Counted from the first letter of the stretch, positions 6,507 to 16,466 are shown. The stretch: DNA of 41,275 nt from Muribaculaceae bacterium Zag1 (GCA_002633115.1 NWBJ01000083.1:1-41275); one strand, 5' to 3'. A program made the numbers and translations. Notes: generated from the sequence alone by a model not told the origin.

Positions 6507-9011
6507 TTAGGGAGCCGCTGCGATAGCGGCGTAGGCGGCGGTTAGGCCGGGGGCCGTGGCGGTGACGGTGATGGGGCCGGGGGCGCCAGAGGATTGCACG
6601 ATCAGCATGGCTCGGCCATACATGGCGCGGCGCTGGTCGGCCTTGAATCGCTCAAGCGAGATGGGGCTGCCATTATCCACCCCGGCATTGAATCCGACTC
6701 CATTGACCGCAAAGGTAATCTGATCCTCAGCCCAGGGGCAGAGATTGCCATCGGCATCGACCACCTCGGCGGCGACATAGCTCAGGTCGCGGCCATCGGC
6801 CGTAATCTCATGCCTGTCCGGCGTGAGCCGTATGGCAGCCGGTGCTCCAGCCGTGTGGCGAGCATCGCGAGCCACCTCCTTGCCATCCTTGCGAGCAATG
6901 ACCTCGACAGTGCCAGGCTCGTAAGTCAGTCGCCACGAGGCGTGCAAGTCGTCGGTACCCAGCCGACGCACTCCCTGGGATTGCCCATTAAGATACAGCT
7001 CCACCTCATCGGCATTGTTGAAATAGCACCACATATCCACCTGCTGCCCCTCCTGCCAATTCCAATGCGGAAACAGGTGGCACACCTGCGCATCAGGGCG
7101 CCATTGGCTCTGGTACATATAATAACTATCCTTAGGGAATCCAGCCAGATCTACAATCCCGAAATAGCTGCTGCGCGCTGGCCAGCCGTAAGGCGTTGGC
7201 TCACCTATGTAGTCAAAGCCAGTCCAGACAAACTGCCCAGAGATGAAATCGTGGTCGCGCACCATGCGCATAGTGCCCTCGTGGGTGTTGCCCCAAGGCA
7301 CATGGCAATTGTCATAGCTCGAGCACGAAAATGTCGGGTCAAAGTAAGGAATATCCCAGCGGTCGGGAGCCAGCACCACGCTGTCAGATGGCATGCGATA
7401 ATACCCGCGTGTCTGCAGAGCCGACACGCTCTCGGTGATGATAAACGGCTTGCCGGGGAATTTCTGCGGCACCGACGGCATCCACTCGTCATGGTAATTA
7501 TACCCGATGATATCTAGAGCGCCTGATCTAAACAGGTGATTGCCTGGCTCTGGCTCATTGCAACCAGCGGTGATGGGCCGAGTAGGATCTAAGTCGCGCA
7601 CATGCTGCGCCAGCTTGCGGGTAAGCAGCGAGTTGACGCTGAGCTCCCCACCCTCGCTTGCCAGCATATCGGCCGAGTGGCCGAAATTGAGAATCAGATT
7701 TGCTTGCTCCAGGCTGAGCGTATCAGCATTGGCATCGCTCCACTGCTCCAGCACCTCGTTGCCTATGCTCCAGATGATGACCGAGGGGTGGTTGCGGTCG
7801 CGCAGTATCAGATCGCTCAGGTCGCGCTCGTGCCACTCGTCAAAATACCGGGCATAGTCGTTGGCGGTCTTGTTGCGGCGCCACATGTCAAATGTCTCGT
7901 CCATCACCAGAAATCCCATCTTGTCGCACAGGTCCAGCACCTCAGGGGCCGGAGGATTATGGGTGCAGCGGTAACCGTTGGCCCCCATCTCCTTGAGTAT
8001 CTCGAGCTGACGCTCGATGCCCCTCGTATTCACCACAGCGCCGAGGGCGCCCAGGTCATGGTGCATGCACACCCCATTGATTTTCATAGGCTTGCCATTG
8101 AGCGAGAAACCCTTGACGGGATCAAACTCGTAAAATCGCATGCCAGTGGTGACAGTATAGTGGTCAAGCTTTGCGCCAGTGGCGGCATCCTCGACAGTGG
8201 TATCCAAGGTATATAGATACGGGTCAGCTGGGCACCACAGATGCGGATTGGCAAGCGACAGTGTTGACACCACCTCGCTCCCCTGCCCTGCCACCGATGC
8301 CTGACAGGCATCAGCGGTAGCCACAGTATTGCCATCAGCATCGATGAGGGCCAGGCGCAATACGATATTGCGCTTGCCATCAGCCAGATTATCAACCGTG
8401 GTGACCACATTGATGACGGCATTGGCGGCATCAACATCGGTGCGCACACATTGCCCCCACAGGGGTATTTGCACATCTCCCAGTGTGCGCAGCCACACAT
8501 TGCGATAGATGCCGCAGCCGGAATACCAGCGCGAATTGGGCTGGTCAGAATTATCTACCTTGACAGCCACCACATTTGGCTCAGTGTAGCTGAGGTATGG
8601 GGTCAAGTCATAACTAAATGACGCATAGCCATAGGGGCGAGTGCCAAGCAGATGACCATTGATATATACCGACGCATTCATGTAAGCGCCGTCAAAGTCG
8701 ATGTAAGTGTGCTTGCCCTGAGCCGCAGCCGGCATCTCAAATGTCTTGCGATACCAGCCGATGCCGCCGGGCAGCGCCCCGCCGCCAGTGCCCGAGGGAT
8801 TGTCCTCAGAGAAGTCACCCTCGATGGCCCAGTCGTGAGGCAGTGAGAGGGCTCGCCAACCCGAATCGTCGTAGCTGGGCTGCGCAGCAGCCGGGTCATC
8901 GACCAGCGCAAAGCGCCAGTCGCGGGTAAACAGCACCGCTCGCGGGTCAGCGGCCATCCCGCTGATTTGCGCTATCACCACCGATAGCGCCAAAATTGCA
9001 AACCTAAACAT
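6507..9011 (-). CDS. GH2 family beta-galactosidase
   Basis: 834 codons with a signal peptide (MFRFAILALSVVIAQISGMA) and no lipobox, so probably periplasmic. The sugar-binding domain opens with LFTRDWRFAL and includes LPHDWAIEGDF, GGIGWYRKTF and NSRWYSGCGIYRNVW. An Ig-like domain follows, then the TIM barrel with acid/base Glu419 (IIWSIGNEV) and nucleophile Glu527 (IITESVSAL). The C-terminal region has the DUF4982/Big-like modules common in Bacteroidetes GH2 (DEVELYLNGQSQG). Beside the PA14-type GH31, its likely task is removing galactose from xyloglucan oligosaccharide side chains. Other GH2 activities (mannosidase, glucuronidase) are less likely but not excluded. It is co-transcribed with the GH31, 107 bp upstream. 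Confidence 0.88.
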   Translation of the reverse strand: MFRFAILALSVVIAQISGMAADPRAVLFTRDWRFALVDDPAAAQPSYDDSGWRALSLPHDWAIEGDFSEDNPSGTGGGALPGGIGWYRKTFEMPAAAQGKHTYIDFDGAYMNASVYINGHLLGTRPYGYASFSYDLTPYLSYTEPNVVAVKVDNSDQPNSRWYSGCGIYRNVWLRTLGDVQIPLWGQCVRTDVDAANAVINVVTTVDNLADGKRNIVLRLALIDADGNTVATADACQASVAGQGSEVVSTLSLANPHLWCPADPYLYTLDTTVEDAATGAKLDHYTVTTGMRFYEFDPVKGFSLNGKPMKINGVCMHHDLGALGAVVNTRGIERQLEILKEMGANGYRCTHNPPAPEVLDLCDKMGFLVMDETFDMWRRNKTANDYARYFDEWHERDLSDLILRDRNHPSVIIWSIGNEVLEQWSDANADTLSLEQANLILNFGHSADMLASEGGELSVNSLLTRKLAQHVRDLDPTRPITAGCNEPEPGNHLFRSGALDIIGYNYHDEWMPSVPQKFPGKPFIITESVSALQTRGYYRMPSDSVVLAPDRWDIPYFDPTFSCSSYDNCHVPWGNTHEGTMRMVRDHDFISGQFVWTGFDYIGEPTPYGWPARSSYFGIVDLAGFPKDSYYMYQSQWRPDAQVCHLFPHWNWQEGQQVDMWCYFNNADEVELYLNGQSQGVRRLGTDDLHASWRLTYEPGTVEVIARKDGKEVARDARHTAGAPAAIRLTPDRHEITADGRDLSYVAAEVVDADGNLCPWAEDQITFAVNGVGFNAGVDNGSPISLERFKADQRRAMYGRAMLIVQSSGAPGPITVTATAPGLTAAYAAIAAAP

Positions 9012-9033
9012 AACCTGTAATTTTCTCGATAAT

Positions 9034-9119
9034 ATCGATAGTATCGATATATCGATACTATCGATTTGGTCGAGAATCCTCGAGAATTTTCGATAACTCT
9101 CGAGAATTCTCGACCAAAT
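9034..9119. repeat. TCGA-phrase palindromes between GH31 and GH2
   Basis: A perfect 32-bp palindrome spans 9034-9065 (ATCGATAGTATCGATA and its complement). A second inverted repeat has arms 9064-9077 (ATTTGGTCGAGAAT) and 9106-9119. The right arm touches the GH31 stop codon. These would form consecutive hairpins in the GH31-GH2 transcript. Confidence 0.85.
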
Positions 9120-11995
9120 TACAACTTTATCTCTTGCTGATTGCCATCATAAGCCACCTCGATGCCCTTGGCTTTTTTGTTGTAAGCCACGGGGGTGTCG
9201 GGGCTGATCTTGACGATGTTGAATCGGCGATTCTGGAGCATGCCCGGGAATTCGCCATTGCGGTCGCCAATGGTCAGTGTCGATGAGGCATCGTCATAGC
9301 TGATGGGTATCTGGGCGTATTGGCCTTTTTCGTAATTATAGTTGGTATTCTCGTCCTCATAGAGGGTGAATTTGCCATTCTCGCCAGCGTAGACAAACAG
9401 GGTGATATCCTCAGCGGGCTTCTCGTCGCTCCACTGCATATCTGGGCCGACCGGCACGATCGAGCCTGAGCGCACAAACAGAGGTATCCTCTCATAAGGC
9501 GCTGCCACGGCGAGCTTCTCGCCACCCTCGCTCTGCTCCTTGCCGCTGTAGAAGTCATACCATTTCGAGCCCTCGGGGAAATACACCTCGCGCTCGCGAG
9601 CGCCATACTCATACACCGGAGCCACCAGGAATGCCGGACCAAACATATATTGGTCGCCCAGGTCGCGAGTGTTGAGGTCGGCGGTGAAATCCATCACCAT
9701 GGGTCGCATGATGGTATAGTCGTTAAAGTGGGTCATGCCAGCCATCGAGTAGAGATAGGGCATCAGGTCGTAGCGCAGCTTGGTATAATACACGATGCTC
9801 TGGTAGGCAGGGTGATTCTCGGGAGCCAGGTTGTAAACCTCGCGGTATGGCCATTGGCCATGAGCGCGGTACATAGGCGCAAATGCGCCGAATTGGAACC
9901 AGCGGCTGTTGAGCTCGCGCCATTCTTTCAGGTCGGCATTCTCGCGGCCAGTCTTTTGATATTCTTGTTCGCCAGCAACATAGCGATCCTCAACGCAGAA
10001 ACCGCCGATGTCCATGCTCCACCATGGAATACCCGATGAGGCGAAGTTGAGGCCGGCCGAGATTTGGGCCTTCATGTCCTCCCAGCGAGTGGCGATGTCG
10101 CCGCTCCAGGTGGCAGTGCTGTAGCGCTGCTGCCCAGCAAAGCCCGAGCGTGTAAGCAGGAACACGCGCTTGTCGGGGTCAACCGAGCGTTGGCCGTCGT
10201 AGATGGCCTCGGCATTCATCAGGCCGTAGGCGTTGAAATACTCAGCCGAGGGGCCGAGGGCAGTCGGGCCGCACAGGTCTTTTCGGTATTGCAGGTCGGT
10301 GCAGTCGCGGATATTGGGCTCAGAGGCATCCATCCACCAGGCATCCACGCCGAGGGGGTAGTAGCACTCATACATCTGGTTCCAGAACAGTTTGCGGGCA
10401 TCAGGATTGTAAGCGTCATAGAACGAGCCGAGATAACCCGGGCCCACCCAGTCGAGGATACTGTCCTTGATGGCTTGCTTGTACATCCAGCCATTCTCGT
10501 CAAATTGCTTGTAGTGGTCGGTCGAGGCATAGAATTTAGGCCAAACCGATACCATAAAGCGGCCGTGCATAGCGTGGATTGAGTCGATCATGCCCTTGGG
10601 GTCGGGAAAACGCGCCTCGTCAAACTTGTGGCTACCCCACGAATCCTCGCGCCAGTGCAGCCAGTCGAGCACGATATTGTCGATAGGAATCTGACGCTTG
10701 CGAAAACCAGCCAGGGCGCCGAGGATTTCGTCCTCGTTGTTGTATTTCTCGCGGCTCTGCCAGAAACCCATTACCCATTTGGGCATGATGGGGGCTTTGC
10801 CGGTGAGGGTGCGATAGCCCGAGATCACATCGTCCATATCTTGGCCGTAGACGAAATAATAATCCTCTTGGGGTTGCATTTCGCTCCACCAAGCGAGTTT
10901 TTCTTGCTCGGCATTGTCGACAGGCGCATAAGCGCGCAGACCGCAATAGGCTACGTAGCCATTGGGTTCCCACTCGATGCGGATAGGCACGCGCTTGCCC
11001 TTTTCGAGGTCGATGGTGAATTTGTAGCTGTTGGGATTCCAAGCGGTGCGCCAGCGCTCAGGCACCACCTCTTTGCCATCAATGTATATCTTTTGATAGC
11101 CGGAATAGTACTGGTTGAATCGGTAGGTGCCAGTGGCGAGTGGTTCGATTTCGCCCTCATACACGATGTGGCTGCCGTAGTAAGGGAAATCCTTGGGCAG
11201 GTTGATCACATGGGCGAGGTCGCCACGGGTCAGATGCTCAAAATAGATTGAATCTTCGCGCTGCACCAGCGGTGCTTTGCTCTTGTCAGCGGGGGTGTAG
11301 GTGCCGGTGAGGGCGCCTTCTTGTCCCTCTTTGTCATAGAGCTTGAATACCTGGCCGAGCTGCTTGTAGGCCTCGGGGTTGCCAAAGCGGCACAGCGAGT
11401 AGCTGTCCCACAGCACACCGTAGTTGTTGGTCGATACAACAAATGGCACCGACACCTTGGTGTTGTACTGGAATAGCTCTTCGTTTTTGCCCTTGTAGTT
11501 GAATTCATCGCTCTGGTGCTGACCCAGGCCGTAGAATCCCTCCTTGGGATCGAGCGAGGCCCACTTCTGGCCTACCGAGTAGGCATCGGTGCCCTCGACC
11601 GAGATGGGTTGGAACGAGCGGCTGCCCGGGTCCTCGGCCAGGATGAGGTTGCCCTGGGCATCATAGAATTGCACGTCGCCCGACTGTTTGTCGATGCGAG
11701 CCTCGATTTGCGAGGTGCTGACGATCACCTGGTTGTCGCGCTCGTTGACGTCAAATTCGGGGGTGGCTGCCTGCGGCACCACCACGAGCGACTGCTTGTC
11801 GGCAAATTGTTTGTCAGGTGTAGCGGACACGCGCATCAGCTTGTCGCCGAGCACTTGCACCCTCACCTTTCGAGCCTTGTCGGGAGAGGCTTGAGCCAAG
11901 TTGACCACCACGCCATCGGCGGTCTTCTCCACTTTGCTTGCGCAGCTGGCCAGCAGCAAGGCGCAAATAGCGAATGAGATTGGTTTAAGTTTCAT
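9119..11995 (-). CDS. GH31 alpha-xylosidase-type lipoprotein with PA14 insert
   Basis: I use the ATG at 11995 (958 codons) because it starts a clear lipoprotein signal, MKLKPISFAICALLLASC (Cys18); the upstream in-frame extension to 12121 would hide it. The N-terminal GH31 beta domain (FYGLGQHQSDEFNYKG) is followed by a PA14-like insert at about residues 245-357 (YYGSHIVYEGEIEPL, YSGYQKIYIDGKEV, ending LRAYAPV). The catalytic barrel follows, with nucleophile Asp556 (WWMDASEP) and acid/base Asp633 (TWSGDIATRW). A PA14 insert at this position is known from xyloglucan-active alpha-xylosidases (Cellvibrio Xyl31A, Bacteroides ovatus XyGUL GH31). It is expected to remove non-reducing-end xylose from imported oligosaccharides. 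Alpha-glucosidase activity is the main alternative. It is first in a unit with GH2. Confidence 0.88.
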   Translation of the reverse strand: MKLKPISFAICALLLASCASKVEKTADGVVVNLAQASPDKARKVRVQVLGDKLMRVSATPDKQFADKQSLVVVPQAATPEFDVNERDNQVIVSTSQIEARIDKQSGDVQFYDAQGNLILAEDPGSRSFQPISVEGTDAYSVGQKWASLDPKEGFYGLGQHQSDEFNYKGKNEELFQYNTKVSVPFVVSTNNYGVLWDSYSLCRFGNPEAYKQLGQVFKLYDKEGQEGALTGTYTPADKSKAPLVQREDSIYFEHLTRGDLAHVINLPKDFPYYGSHIVYEGEIEPLATGTYRFNQYYSGYQKIYIDGKEVVPERWRTAWNPNSYKFTIDLEKGKRVPIRIEWEPNGYVAYCGLRAYAPVDNAEQEKLAWWSEMQPQEDYYFVYGQDMDDVISGYRTLTGKAPIMPKWVMGFWQSREKYNNEDEILGALAGFRKRQIPIDNIVLDWLHWREDSWGSHKFDEARFPDPKGMIDSIHAMHGRFMVSVWPKFYASTDHYKQFDENGWMYKQAIKDSILDWVGPGYLGSFYDAYNPDARKLFWNQMYECYYPLGVDAWWMDASEPNIRDCTDLQYRKDLCGPTALGPSAEYFNAYGLMNAEAIYDGQRSVDPDKRVFLLTRSGFAGQQRYSTATWSGDIATRWEDMKAQISAGLNFASSGIPWWSMDIGGFCVEDRYVAGEQEYQKTGRENADLKEWRELNSRWFQFGAFAPMYRAHGQWPYREVYNLAPENHPAYQSIVYYTKLRYDLMPYLYSMAGMTHFNDYTIMRPMVMDFTADLNTRDLGDQYMFGPAFLVAPVYEYGAREREVYFPEGSKWYDFYSGKEQSEGGEKLAVAAPYERIPLFVRSGSIVPVGPDMQWSDEKPAEDITLFVYAGENGKFTLYEDENTNYNYEKGQYAQIPISYDDASSTLTIGDRNGEFPGMLQNRRFNIVKISPDTPVAYNKKAKGIEVAYDGNQQEIKL

Positions 11996-12033
11996 GGCTG
12001 AATGTATTGTGACATTTAGAATTTTCAACAATG

Positions 12034-12041
12034 CAAAATTA
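12034..12041 (-). promoter_or_regulatory. -7 box of the GH31-GH2 promoter
   Basis: On the minus strand TAATTTTG fits TAnnTTTG, but no TTTG sits at the usual -33 distance, as expected for an activator-dependent promoter. The 14 bp TAATTTTGCATTGT are identical to those at the susC promoter (17854-17867). Confidence 0.6.
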
Positions 12042-12090
12042 CAACATATTCTGCCAATCCCACCGACAATAATGTGATTAAAATAGAAAA

Positions 12091-12116
12091 AATGTATATC
12101 TATGGGCCAAAATGTT
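12091..12116 (-). promoter_or_regulatory. candidate HTCS operator upstream of GH31
   Basis: On the minus strand AACATTTTGGCCCATA followed by GATATACATT aligns with the segment at 17776-17802 upstream of susC. It sits 73 bp before the -7 box here and 76 bp there. CGGTGGG also occurs in both promoters (12065-12059 here). The link to the HTCS is inferred from the gene context. Confidence 0.5.
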
Positions 12117-12170
12117 ATCAAAAAGTGGCAAAAAACGTATCAGCGAGGGACAAAGCCCCTCTATAACCAT

Positions 12171-12224
12171 AAAACCACAAGGACATAAAGCCATAAATTT
12201 ATGGTTTTGTGCCATTGTGGCTTT
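12171..12224. repeat. imperfect palindrome (CCATAAA phrase)
   Basis: AAAACCACAAGGACATAAAG reads into CCATAAATTTATGG and then a near-complement ending in GTGGCTTT. Centred on AAATTT, it can form a hairpin in the GH31-HTCS divergent gap. Confidence 0.65.
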
Positions 12225-12235
12225 ATTGCACCCGG

Positions 12236-12302
12236 GGGCTCTGCCCCCGGTTCGTGTCCGTTATGGCGGCTACTGTGGCGCCCACTGTGTGGGCCGCGCC
12301 AT
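12236..12302 (+). repeat. REP element, copy 1
   Basis: Core CGGCTACTGTGG followed by a stem-loop CGCCCACTGTGTGGGCC, preceded by GTGTCCGTTATGG and a second hairpin with GGGGGCTCTGCCCCC. The copy at 16351 is its near-perfect reverse complement, so the two flank the HTCS gene in inverted orientation. Confidence 0.85.
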
Positions 12303-12320
12303 ATTCCCCCGCCAAAAAAA

Positions 12321-12352
12321 TTTGGATATGCCAGGGATTTGTCGTAAATTTG
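12321..12352 (+). promoter_or_regulatory. HTCS promoter
   Basis: TTTG at 12321-12324, 20 bp spacer, TAAATTTG at 12345-12352: a full match to the Bacteroidetes -33/-7 consensus. Transcription should begin about 22 nt before the HTCS start codon. Unlike the GH31 and susC promoters, it has a good -33 box, as expected for constitutive sensor expression. Confidence 0.75.
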
Positions 12353-12380
12353 TGGGCCAATCATTAAAAAATACCCTGCG

Positions 12381-15300
12381 ATGCGTAAATTTATCCTTTT
12401 TGCCCTATCCCTGATATTCATAGCTGTTGGCGCCGTCGAGCGCAAAGTGACAAAGCTGCCGCTCCCCAACGAGATTGTCACCAACAAGATCAATGCCATA
12501 CTGCGCACCACCGACGGTCTGATGTGGATCGGCACCGCCTCGGGCCTGAGCCGCTTTGACGGTTTTGGTTTCATCAACTACCAGGCCGTGCCCGGCGACA
12601 GCTCTACCCTGCAGTCAAATTACGTAGCCGCGCTCGCCGAGGACCCGCGCGGGCGCCTTTGGGTCAAGACAGATGTCGGTTTTAGCGTCTATGATTTCGC
12701 CTCCGAGCAGCTCAGCAACAATGCCGACGCGCTGCTCCGCGACATGGGCATCGATGGCCGCGTTGACCATATCATCGCCGACCCCGACCAAAACCTGTGG
12801 CTCTATGTCAGCGGCGGCGACAGCGCCCTGTATGTGCTGCGGCCCGATGATGATGAGGCCAAGAGGGTCGCCGAGGGCGATATTATGACCGAAGGGAATG
12901 TCTCGGGCCTGGCCGTTTGCGGCAAATATCTGGCTCTGGCCAACCGTATGGGGCGCCTTATACTCATCGACCGCCAGCGCGGCACCATCGCCGGAGTCAT
13001 CGATGACATCATGCCCGACATCGACCCCAGCAAAGAACCAGAAATCCAAATCTATGCCGACCGCGATGACCTGCTGTGGTTATGGACATCCCAAGACCTG
13101 TGGATTTACGACTTGCGCAACCGCAAGCTGGTTGACAGCCAAGAGGTGAAAAAACTCGCCAAAGGCATCATGCGCGTATTCCTGCAGGATGCCGATGGCA
13201 AGATGTGGATTGGACGCGACCACAAAGGATTGGTATTTCTTGAGAAAAACGCCTCGCGCGGGGCCATCACCAGCACCGACTGCTCGATGCCCGAACTCGA
13301 CAACCACACAGTGACCTGCCTCTACGAAGACCAAAACGGCACAGTATGGATTGGCACCTACAAACATGGCCTGTATTGCTACAGCCACGCTGCCAACAAA
13401 TTTGACCTTTCGCCCATGCCCGATGTCAATGTTATAGCCCCAGCCTCAGACACCGAGGCGTGGTTGGGCACCGATGGCGACGGCCTGTGGCTTTGGAACA
13501 GCGATACAAAGGCCCTGCGTCCCATCTCTGACCCCGCCGAGAGCAACGACTACAGCGCCATCACCGCACTGGCCCCCGATGGTCATGGCGGCGTATATGT
13601 TGGCACTTATGGCCGAGGCTTGAAGCATTACGCCAATGGACGATTCACAGGGGTCGATGCCGAGCATTTCGGCGATGCAAATATCTGGTCGATATTGCCT
13701 TATGCTGATGGCTCATTGTGGATTGGCACCCTCGGCCAGGGCCTGAAACGCTATGACCCCAAGAGCGGCAACACCCTGCTGTACACCGTTGCCCACTCTG
13801 GGCTGCCGAGCAATTTCATTGCCTCGCTCACCACTGACAAAGATGGCCGCATATATATGAGCACAGATAATGGCGTGGGCATACTCAACCCAACGACCGG
13901 GCGCGTGACCAATATCGATAGAGACCGACTATCAAGCCCTTACGTCAATCAGGTGCTATGCGACAGCCGTGGATACGTATGGGCGGCAACTCGCAACGGC
14001 CTAGACCTGTACCTGCCATCGGACGATTCGGTAAAGAATATCAATTTGTATCTGGCCTCGCCCCAACCCCATGTGCTCGGCCTGGCCGAGGACAAGGAGG
14101 GGCACATCTGGGTGTCGGTTGGCAGTCTGCTCTGCTGCCTCACTCCCATAGATGCTGAGAATCTGAATTATGGCATATACGTATTCAATAATTCTGATGG
14201 CTTGACCCTCAGCGATTTCAATCAGCGCTCGCTGGCCGTGCTGCCCAATGGGGTGCTGGCCGCTGGCGGCTTGTATGGCGTGTCGCATTGCCGTCCGTCG
14301 GAATTGGCTTTCAATACCGCCGCGCCGCATGTCAATTTCACCAATCTGTCGATCAATGGGCAGCGCGTTGCCCCGGGCGAGAAAGTCAACGGCCATGTGG
14401 CCATCGACAAGTCGATATTGCTCTCGCCCACGGTAAATCTCTATGACACAGATAATAATTTCACTGTCTATTTTGCATCCGACAATTATATAGTGCCAGA
14501 AAAGACACGATTTTACTATCAGCTATCAGGGTTTACTCCTGACTGGACGCCCTGCCCGGCTGGCAGCCACTATGTGACATTTGCAAATCTCGCCTCGGGC
14601 AAGTACAAACTGAGGGTCAAAGCCATCAATTCTGACGGCGTGGAGAGCGTGACGCCAGCCGAACTCGAAATCGTGGTGCATCCGCCTTTCTGGCTCTCTG
14701 TGTGGGCATATATATTATATGGTGTATTGCTGGGCACACTGCTGGCTGGCATATACATATATATAAGGCGCCGGGAGCAACAGCGATTCTTGGCCAAAAA
14801 GCAAGAAGAAGAGATTGAGAAGCAAGAACAGATCAATCAGATGAAGCTCCGCTTTTTCACCAACATAAGCCACGAGCTGCGTACACCGCTCACGCTGATC
14901 ATTTCGCCGCTTGAAAAGCTGATGAAGGAAATCCCTGACCCAGAGATACATAAAAAGCTTAGCGTCATGCACCGCAACTCTACCCAGCTGCTGTATCTGG
15001 TGAATCAGATACTTGATTTCCGCAAGAGCGAAATGTATGGCTTGCAGCTTGAGACTTCTATGGGCGATGTGGTGGCTTTTGCGGCAGCCGCGCTGCGCAA
15101 TTTCGAGCCTATGGCTGAGAGCCGTGGCATCGCCTTGTCGTTTGACACAAATGTCAAGGAGCTGAATATGCGATTTGACAAGGACAAACTGGGCAAAATC
15201 CTCACCAACCTGCTCTCTAACGCCATGAAATTTACCCCAAATGGCGGCAAGGTCAAGATGACGGTCAATGCCAACGGCGAGAGGGTAAGCATCAGCGTGG

Positions 15301-16346
15301 CTGACACGGGCATCGGCATCAGCGATGCCGACAAGCCGCACGTGTTTGAGCGTTTTTATCAGGCCGAGCGCAGCAATACTGGCTCGTATGCCGGCACGGG
15401 CATCGGCTTGAATATGGTGTGGGAATACGCCCGGTTGCATGGTGGCTCGGTGAGGGTCGAGGACAATCCCGAGGGTCAAGGTGCTGTGTTTGTGGTTGAT
15501 ATACCAATCCAGCAGGGAGCAGCTGAGCCGGCTGAGAATGCCGAGACATCAGAGAGCGCCGAGGGCACTCCCGCCACTGACCCAGCCGACAAGCGCCCAG
15601 TGGCACTGGTGGTAGATGACAACCCGGATATCGTGGACTTGCTGAGCGACAATCTCAAGGCTGATTTCCGCGTTGAGTCGGCCACCAACGGCAAGGAGGC
15701 CTGGATCAAAATCGTTGAGCAAAAGCCGGATATCATCATCTCGGATGTGATGATGCCTATCATGGACGGCATCGAGCTATGCCGCAAGGTCAAGAGCGAT
15801 GCCTCGACAGCCCAGATACCTATGATCCTGCTCACCGCCAAGCAGGATATGCAAGCGCGCATCGAGGGCCTGACCATCGGCGCCGATGACTATCTGACCA
15901 AGCCGTTTAATAATGAGGAGCTGTTGCTGCGCACCAAGCGCCTGGTGGCGCTGACACGAGGCGGAGCTCGCCGCCAGATACTCGACCCGCAGCCGTCAAA
16001 TATCAAGATTACGTCGCTTGATGAGAAATTGGTAGAAAAAGCTGTCAAATATGTCGAGGACAATATGGAGCGCAGCGAACTGTCGGTCGAAGAGCTGGCC
16101 CAGAATGTGGGCATGAGCCGCGTGCATCTATACAAAAAGCTGACGCAGATCACCGGCAAGACGCCGGTGGAATTTATACGCATCTTGCGCCTCAAGCGCG
16201 CCGCGCAGATGCTGCGCGAGTCGCAGCTCAATATCTCTGAGATTGCTTTTGCCACCGGCTTTGGCAGCCCCAAATATTTTTCTAAATATTTTAAGGAGGA
16301 ATTTGGGATATTGCCCAGCGCATACCAATCAACATACGGAAAATAA
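12381..16346 (+). CDS. hybrid two-component system regulator of the PUL (HTCS)
   Basis: 1321 codons with complete HTCS architecture. After a signal peptide, Reg_prop beta-propeller repeats run to about residue 640 (repeated MWIG, VWIGTYKHGLY, LWIGTLGQGLK). Then come a Y_Y_Y domain (about 690-765) and a transmembrane helix at about 770-797. The HisKA domain has phospho-acceptor His831 (NISHELRTPL), and the HATPase has NLLSNAMKF, DTGIGI and GTGIGLNMV. The receiver domain has phospho-acceptor Asp1122 (IIISDVMMPIMDG). An AraC-type DNA-binding domain forms the end (about 1215-1320; LSVEELAQNVGMSRVHLYKKL). The periplasmic sensor should bind an oligosaccharide from the PUL substrate and activate the GH31-GH2 and susC operons. 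It has its own consensus promoter and is flanked by inverted REP elements. Confidence 0.95.
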   Translation: MRKFILFALSLIFIAVGAVERKVTKLPLPNEIVTNKINAILRTTDGLMWIGTASGLSRFDGFGFINYQAVPGDSSTLQSNYVAALAEDPRGRLWVKTDVGFSVYDFASEQLSNNADALLRDMGIDGRVDHIIADPDQNLWLYVSGGDSALYVLRPDDDEAKRVAEGDIMTEGNVSGLAVCGKYLALANRMGRLILIDRQRGTIAGVIDDIMPDIDPSKEPEIQIYADRDDLLWLWTSQDLWIYDLRNRKLVDSQEVKKLAKGIMRVFLQDADGKMWIGRDHKGLVFLEKNASRGAITSTDCSMPELDNHTVTCLYEDQNGTVWIGTYKHGLYCYSHAANKFDLSPMPDVNVIAPASDTEAWLGTDGDGLWLWNSDTKALRPISDPAESNDYSAITALAPDGHGGVYVGTYGRGLKHYANGRFTGVDAEHFGDANIWSILPYADGSLWIGTLGQGLKRYDPKSGNTLLYTVAHSGLPSNFIASLTTDKDGRIYMSTDNGVGILNPTTGRVTNIDRDRLSSPYVNQVLCDSRGYVWAATRNGLDLYLPSDDSVKNINLYLASPQPHVLGLAEDKEGHIWVSVGSLLCCLTPIDAENLNYGIYVFNNSDGLTLSDFNQRSLAVLPNGVLAAGGLYGVSHCRPSELAFNTAAPHVNFTNLSINGQRVAPGEKVNGHVAIDKSILLSPTVNLYDTDNNFTVYFASDNYIVPEKTRFYYQLSGFTPDWTPCPAGSHYVTFANLASGKYKLRVKAINSDGVESVTPAELEIVVHPPFWLSVWAYILYGVLLGTLLAGIYIYIRRREQQRFLAKKQEEEIEKQEQINQMKLRFFTNISHELRTPLTLIISPLEKLMKEIPDPEIHKKLSVMHRNSTQLLYLVNQILDFRKSEMYGLQLETSMGDVVAFAAAALRNFEPMAESRGIALSFDTNVKELNMRFDKDKLGKILTNLLSNAMKFTPNGGKVKMTVNANGERVSISVADTGIGISDADKPHVFERFYQAERSNTGSYAGTGIGLNMVWEYARLHGGSVRVEDNPEGQGAVFVVDIPIQQGAAEPAENAETSESAEGTPATDPADKRPVALVVDDNPDIVDLLSDNLKADFRVESATNGKEAWIKIVEQKPDIIISDVMMPIMDGIELCRKVKSDASTAQIPMILLTAKQDMQARIEGLTIGADDYLTKPFNNEELLLRTKRLVALTRGGARRQILDPQPSNIKITSLDEKLVEKAVKYVEDNMERSELSVEELAQNVGMSRVHLYKKLTQITGKTPVEFIRILRLKRAAQMLRESQLNISEIAFATGFGSPKYFSKYFKEEFGILPSAYQSTYGK

Positions 16347-16350
16347 TCAC

Positions 16351-16405
16351 CGCGGCCCACACAGTGGGCGCCACAGTAGCAGCCATAACGGACACGAGCC
16401 GGGGC
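16351..16405 (-). repeat. REP element, copy 2
   Basis: CGGCCCACACAGTGGGCGCC then ACAGTAGC and CATAACGGACACG. It is the reverse complement of copy 1 (12236-12302) with only a few mismatches over about 60 bp, and it starts 5 bp after the HTCS stop codon. Confidence 0.85.
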
Positions 16406-16466
16406 CACAGCCCCCAACGATTGGCATGGCTCGGCATCTGATGCCGGGGGCACAGCCCCGGCTGGT

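Noticed and set aside
6594-7517. Plus-strand open frame of 307 codons opposite GH2
   Set aside because: Antisense shadow of a gene with intact GH2 motifs.
11996-12121. 42-codon N-terminal extension of GH31
   Set aside because: It precedes a textbook lipoprotein signal at 11995 and overlaps the promoter region.
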